A DNA stretch of 5,670 nt from Pseudomonadota bacterium (lineage in GTDB: Bacteria; BMS3Abin14), in contig DAOVVW010000087.1 in the NCBI GenBank assembly GCA_030636965.1, positions 1-5,670 on the forward strand, given 5' to 3'. Positions 4,756 to 5,670 of this stretch are shown piece by piece (the stretch's first letter is position 1; the number at the start of each line of letters is the position of its first letter). The notes under the pieces are model-generated. The model was not told the origin of the DNA and ran no database searches. It saw nothing but the letters and a program-made list of their open reading frames with translations. The position numbers and the translations under genes are program-made.

Positions 4756-5373
4756 CTACCCGTTTAATCTCGACCTTACCCATTTGGCCGGCAGGAACAT
4801 GGATACCTTTTTCTGATACTCCTTATATTCGTCACCAAATTCGAGTGCCAGCTTTCTCTCCTCCAATACTGTACCAATCAATATGTATGCTGTCAGGACG
4901 ACATTCACAACCAGGGTAGCAAGGTCCAGATTCCGGGCGGCCCAGATGATAAAGATCCCACCAGTGTACCAGGGATGTCGGACAACACCCAGTATGCCCG
5001 TTGTGTCAATACCGCCTGCTTCGGTAAGGCCCTTACGTGACTCTTTTTCCCTTATCTGACGTATACCAATGAACTGGAGGCCATCGTAATGCTTGGCCCC
5101 AGCGTAAAAAAGACCTATGGATGCGATCACAAGAAGCATCCGAAGCGCAACCAGGGAGCCATTCCAGGAAAATACTTCCGGACTCTGCACAGAATTGGAG
5201 AATATGAGGATGGGTAACAGTGTGACAACTGAAACGATCACGTATATCAGCCTGTAAAAGCGATACGAATCCCCCAGTCGCCCCTTAAGACATTCTGTAA
5301 CAGAAACCGAGATCATCGCGCTGTGCAGGAAGCACCAGGCCGTCCACAGGAGGGCTAAGATAAAAATGTCCAT
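4756..5373 (-). CDS. ICMT/NnrU-like integral membrane methyltransferase family protein
   Basis: This 205-aa protein has about five hydrophobic segments (2-20, 41-59, 75-95, 136-146, 152-170) and the C-terminal signature of the isoprenylcysteine carboxyl methyltransferase / phospholipid methyltransferase superfamily: GVVRHPWYTGGI (129-140) and EERKLALEFGDEYKEYQKKVSMFLP (171-195). In this superfamily the RHP and E-E-R elements form the S-adenosylmethionine pocket. The N-terminal half looks like the NnrU and methanethiol S-methyltransferase (MddA)-type group, so a small thiol is one possible substrate. The window cannot tell which, and prenyl-protein substrates are unlikely in bacteria. It follows the five-Cys small gene by 46 nt and precedes the unknown 153-aa gene by 38 nt. 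The ribosome site is weak. Confidence 0.82.
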   Translation of the reverse strand: MDIFILALLWTAWCFLHSAMISVSVTECLKGRLGDSYRFYRLIYVIVSVVTLLPILIFSNSVQSPEVFSWNGSLVALRMLLVIASIGLFYAGAKHYDGLQFIGIRQIREKESRKGLTEAGGIDTTGILGVVRHPWYTGGIFIIWAARNLDLATLVVNVVLTAYILIGTVLEERKLALEFGDEYKEYQKKVSMFLPAKWVRSRLNG

Positions 5374-5419
5374 AACACAGTTTCCCGGGAAAGGGTAATG
5401 AGTCAGACTTCAGAGTTGT

Positions 5420-5605
5420 TCAATTACTTTCATCCGCACCTGCCGCGCTCTCCCTCTCAACCCTGTCCGGACACGGCTGGGCCTTCATGACATGCCGTTC
5501 GTGCAGCGAGCAGTAAATAGCGGTGAAGGTCATGCACGAGCGTGACCCGTCAAGGTCGTCTCTTGCTGTTTCAGCGTACGCACACTTGAAATCGCAGAAT
5601 GTCAT
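5420..5605 (-). CDS. Small five-cysteine protein, probable metal-binding, unknown function
   Basis: A 61-aa protein starting MTFCDFKCAYAE, with cysteines at 4, 8, 24, 32 and 45 (CxxxC, then SRSCMTF, IYCSLHERHV and AQPCPD). The spacing, plus His35 and His38, suggests a small zinc- or iron-binding fold. From memory, similar short Cys proteins (first CxFxC, later CRTFxAxYC, last PC) occur in Desulfobacterota, but I cannot name a family. The C-terminus is acidic and probably disordered. There is no strong ribosome site before ATG 5605. It appears to be the first gene of the minus-strand group running to msrA. Confidence 0.6.
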   Translation of the reverse strand: MTFCDFKCAYAETARDDLDGSRSCMTFTAIYCSLHERHVMKAQPCPDRVERESAAGADESN

Positions 5606-5624
5606 AGGCTTTTACCGGCGAAAC

Positions 5625-5644
5625 AATAAGCTTAATGTCTTATT
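5625..5644. promoter_or_regulatory. Inverted repeat upstream of the five-cysteine gene
   Basis: AATAAG (5625-5630) and CTTATT (5639-5644) are a perfect 6-bp inverted repeat with an 8-nt AT-rich middle, 20 nt before the start of the minus-strand gene. It could be an operator or leader hairpin. AT-rich six-mers arise easily by chance. Confidence 0.25.
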
Positions 5645-5670
5645 ATTCAGGACCATCACAAACAAAATAT

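Noticed and set aside
5370..5422. Possible UGA read-through of the five-Cys gene at 5420-5422
   Set aside because: The downstream frame runs into the start of the methyltransferase gene and does not look like protein.

Overview
The window (about 47% GC by eye) looks like a bacterial chromosome from a selenocysteine-using anaerobe, most plausibly Desulfobacterota (old Deltaproteobacteria) or a similar lineage. This is inferred from the gene mix (SYLF/YSC84 protein, stand-alone EF-Tu-domain-II-like protein, ICMT/NnrU-like membrane methyltransferase, small Cys-motif protein) and from two UGA codons placed where metal-binding or redox cysteines belong. No rRNA, tRNA, CRISPR array, transposase or phage gene was seen.

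Layout, left to right. (1) 74-1119, minus strand: a three-gene mercury/metal transport operon, in transcription order a MerT-like membrane protein (784-1119), a MerP-like periplasmic metallochaperone (398-742) and a thioredoxin-fold protein (74-387). Conventional ORF calling breaks the last two. MerP has an in-frame TGA at 617-619 in place of the first Cys of its GMTCxxC metal-binding motif (GMT-U-ALC). The thioredoxin-like gene has a TGA at 170-172 at what I think is a C-terminal cysteine position, but one base is missing just before it. Each TGA is followed at a SECIS-like distance by a perfect 6-bp hairpin with a 5-nt loop of the form NGGNA. (2) 1142-1273: a TTGACA-type promoter for the operon and a 63-bp block of 7-bp units that folds on itself. 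(3) 1290-2097, minus: a four-helix membrane protein of unknown function downstream of, and overlapping, an EF-Tu-domain-II-like small protein. (4) 2175-2789, minus: a doubly membrane-anchored protein of unknown function. (5) 2968-3552, plus: an exported SYLF-domain protein, the only plus-strand gene. (6) 3623-5605, minus: a likely operon of a five-Cys small protein, an ICMT/NnrU-like methyltransferase, a 153-aa unknown protein and an exported methionine sulfoxide reductase A.

How they work together: in the mer-like unit MerP would bind Hg(II) or another soft metal in the periplasm and hand it to MerT for import, with the thioredoxin-like protein acting on thiols or the metal. No MerA reductase, MerR regulator or selenocysteine machinery (selA, selB, selC, selD) lies in the window, so the final fate of the metal and the decoding of UGA cannot be confirmed here. 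The rest looks like ordinary envelope and redox housekeeping.
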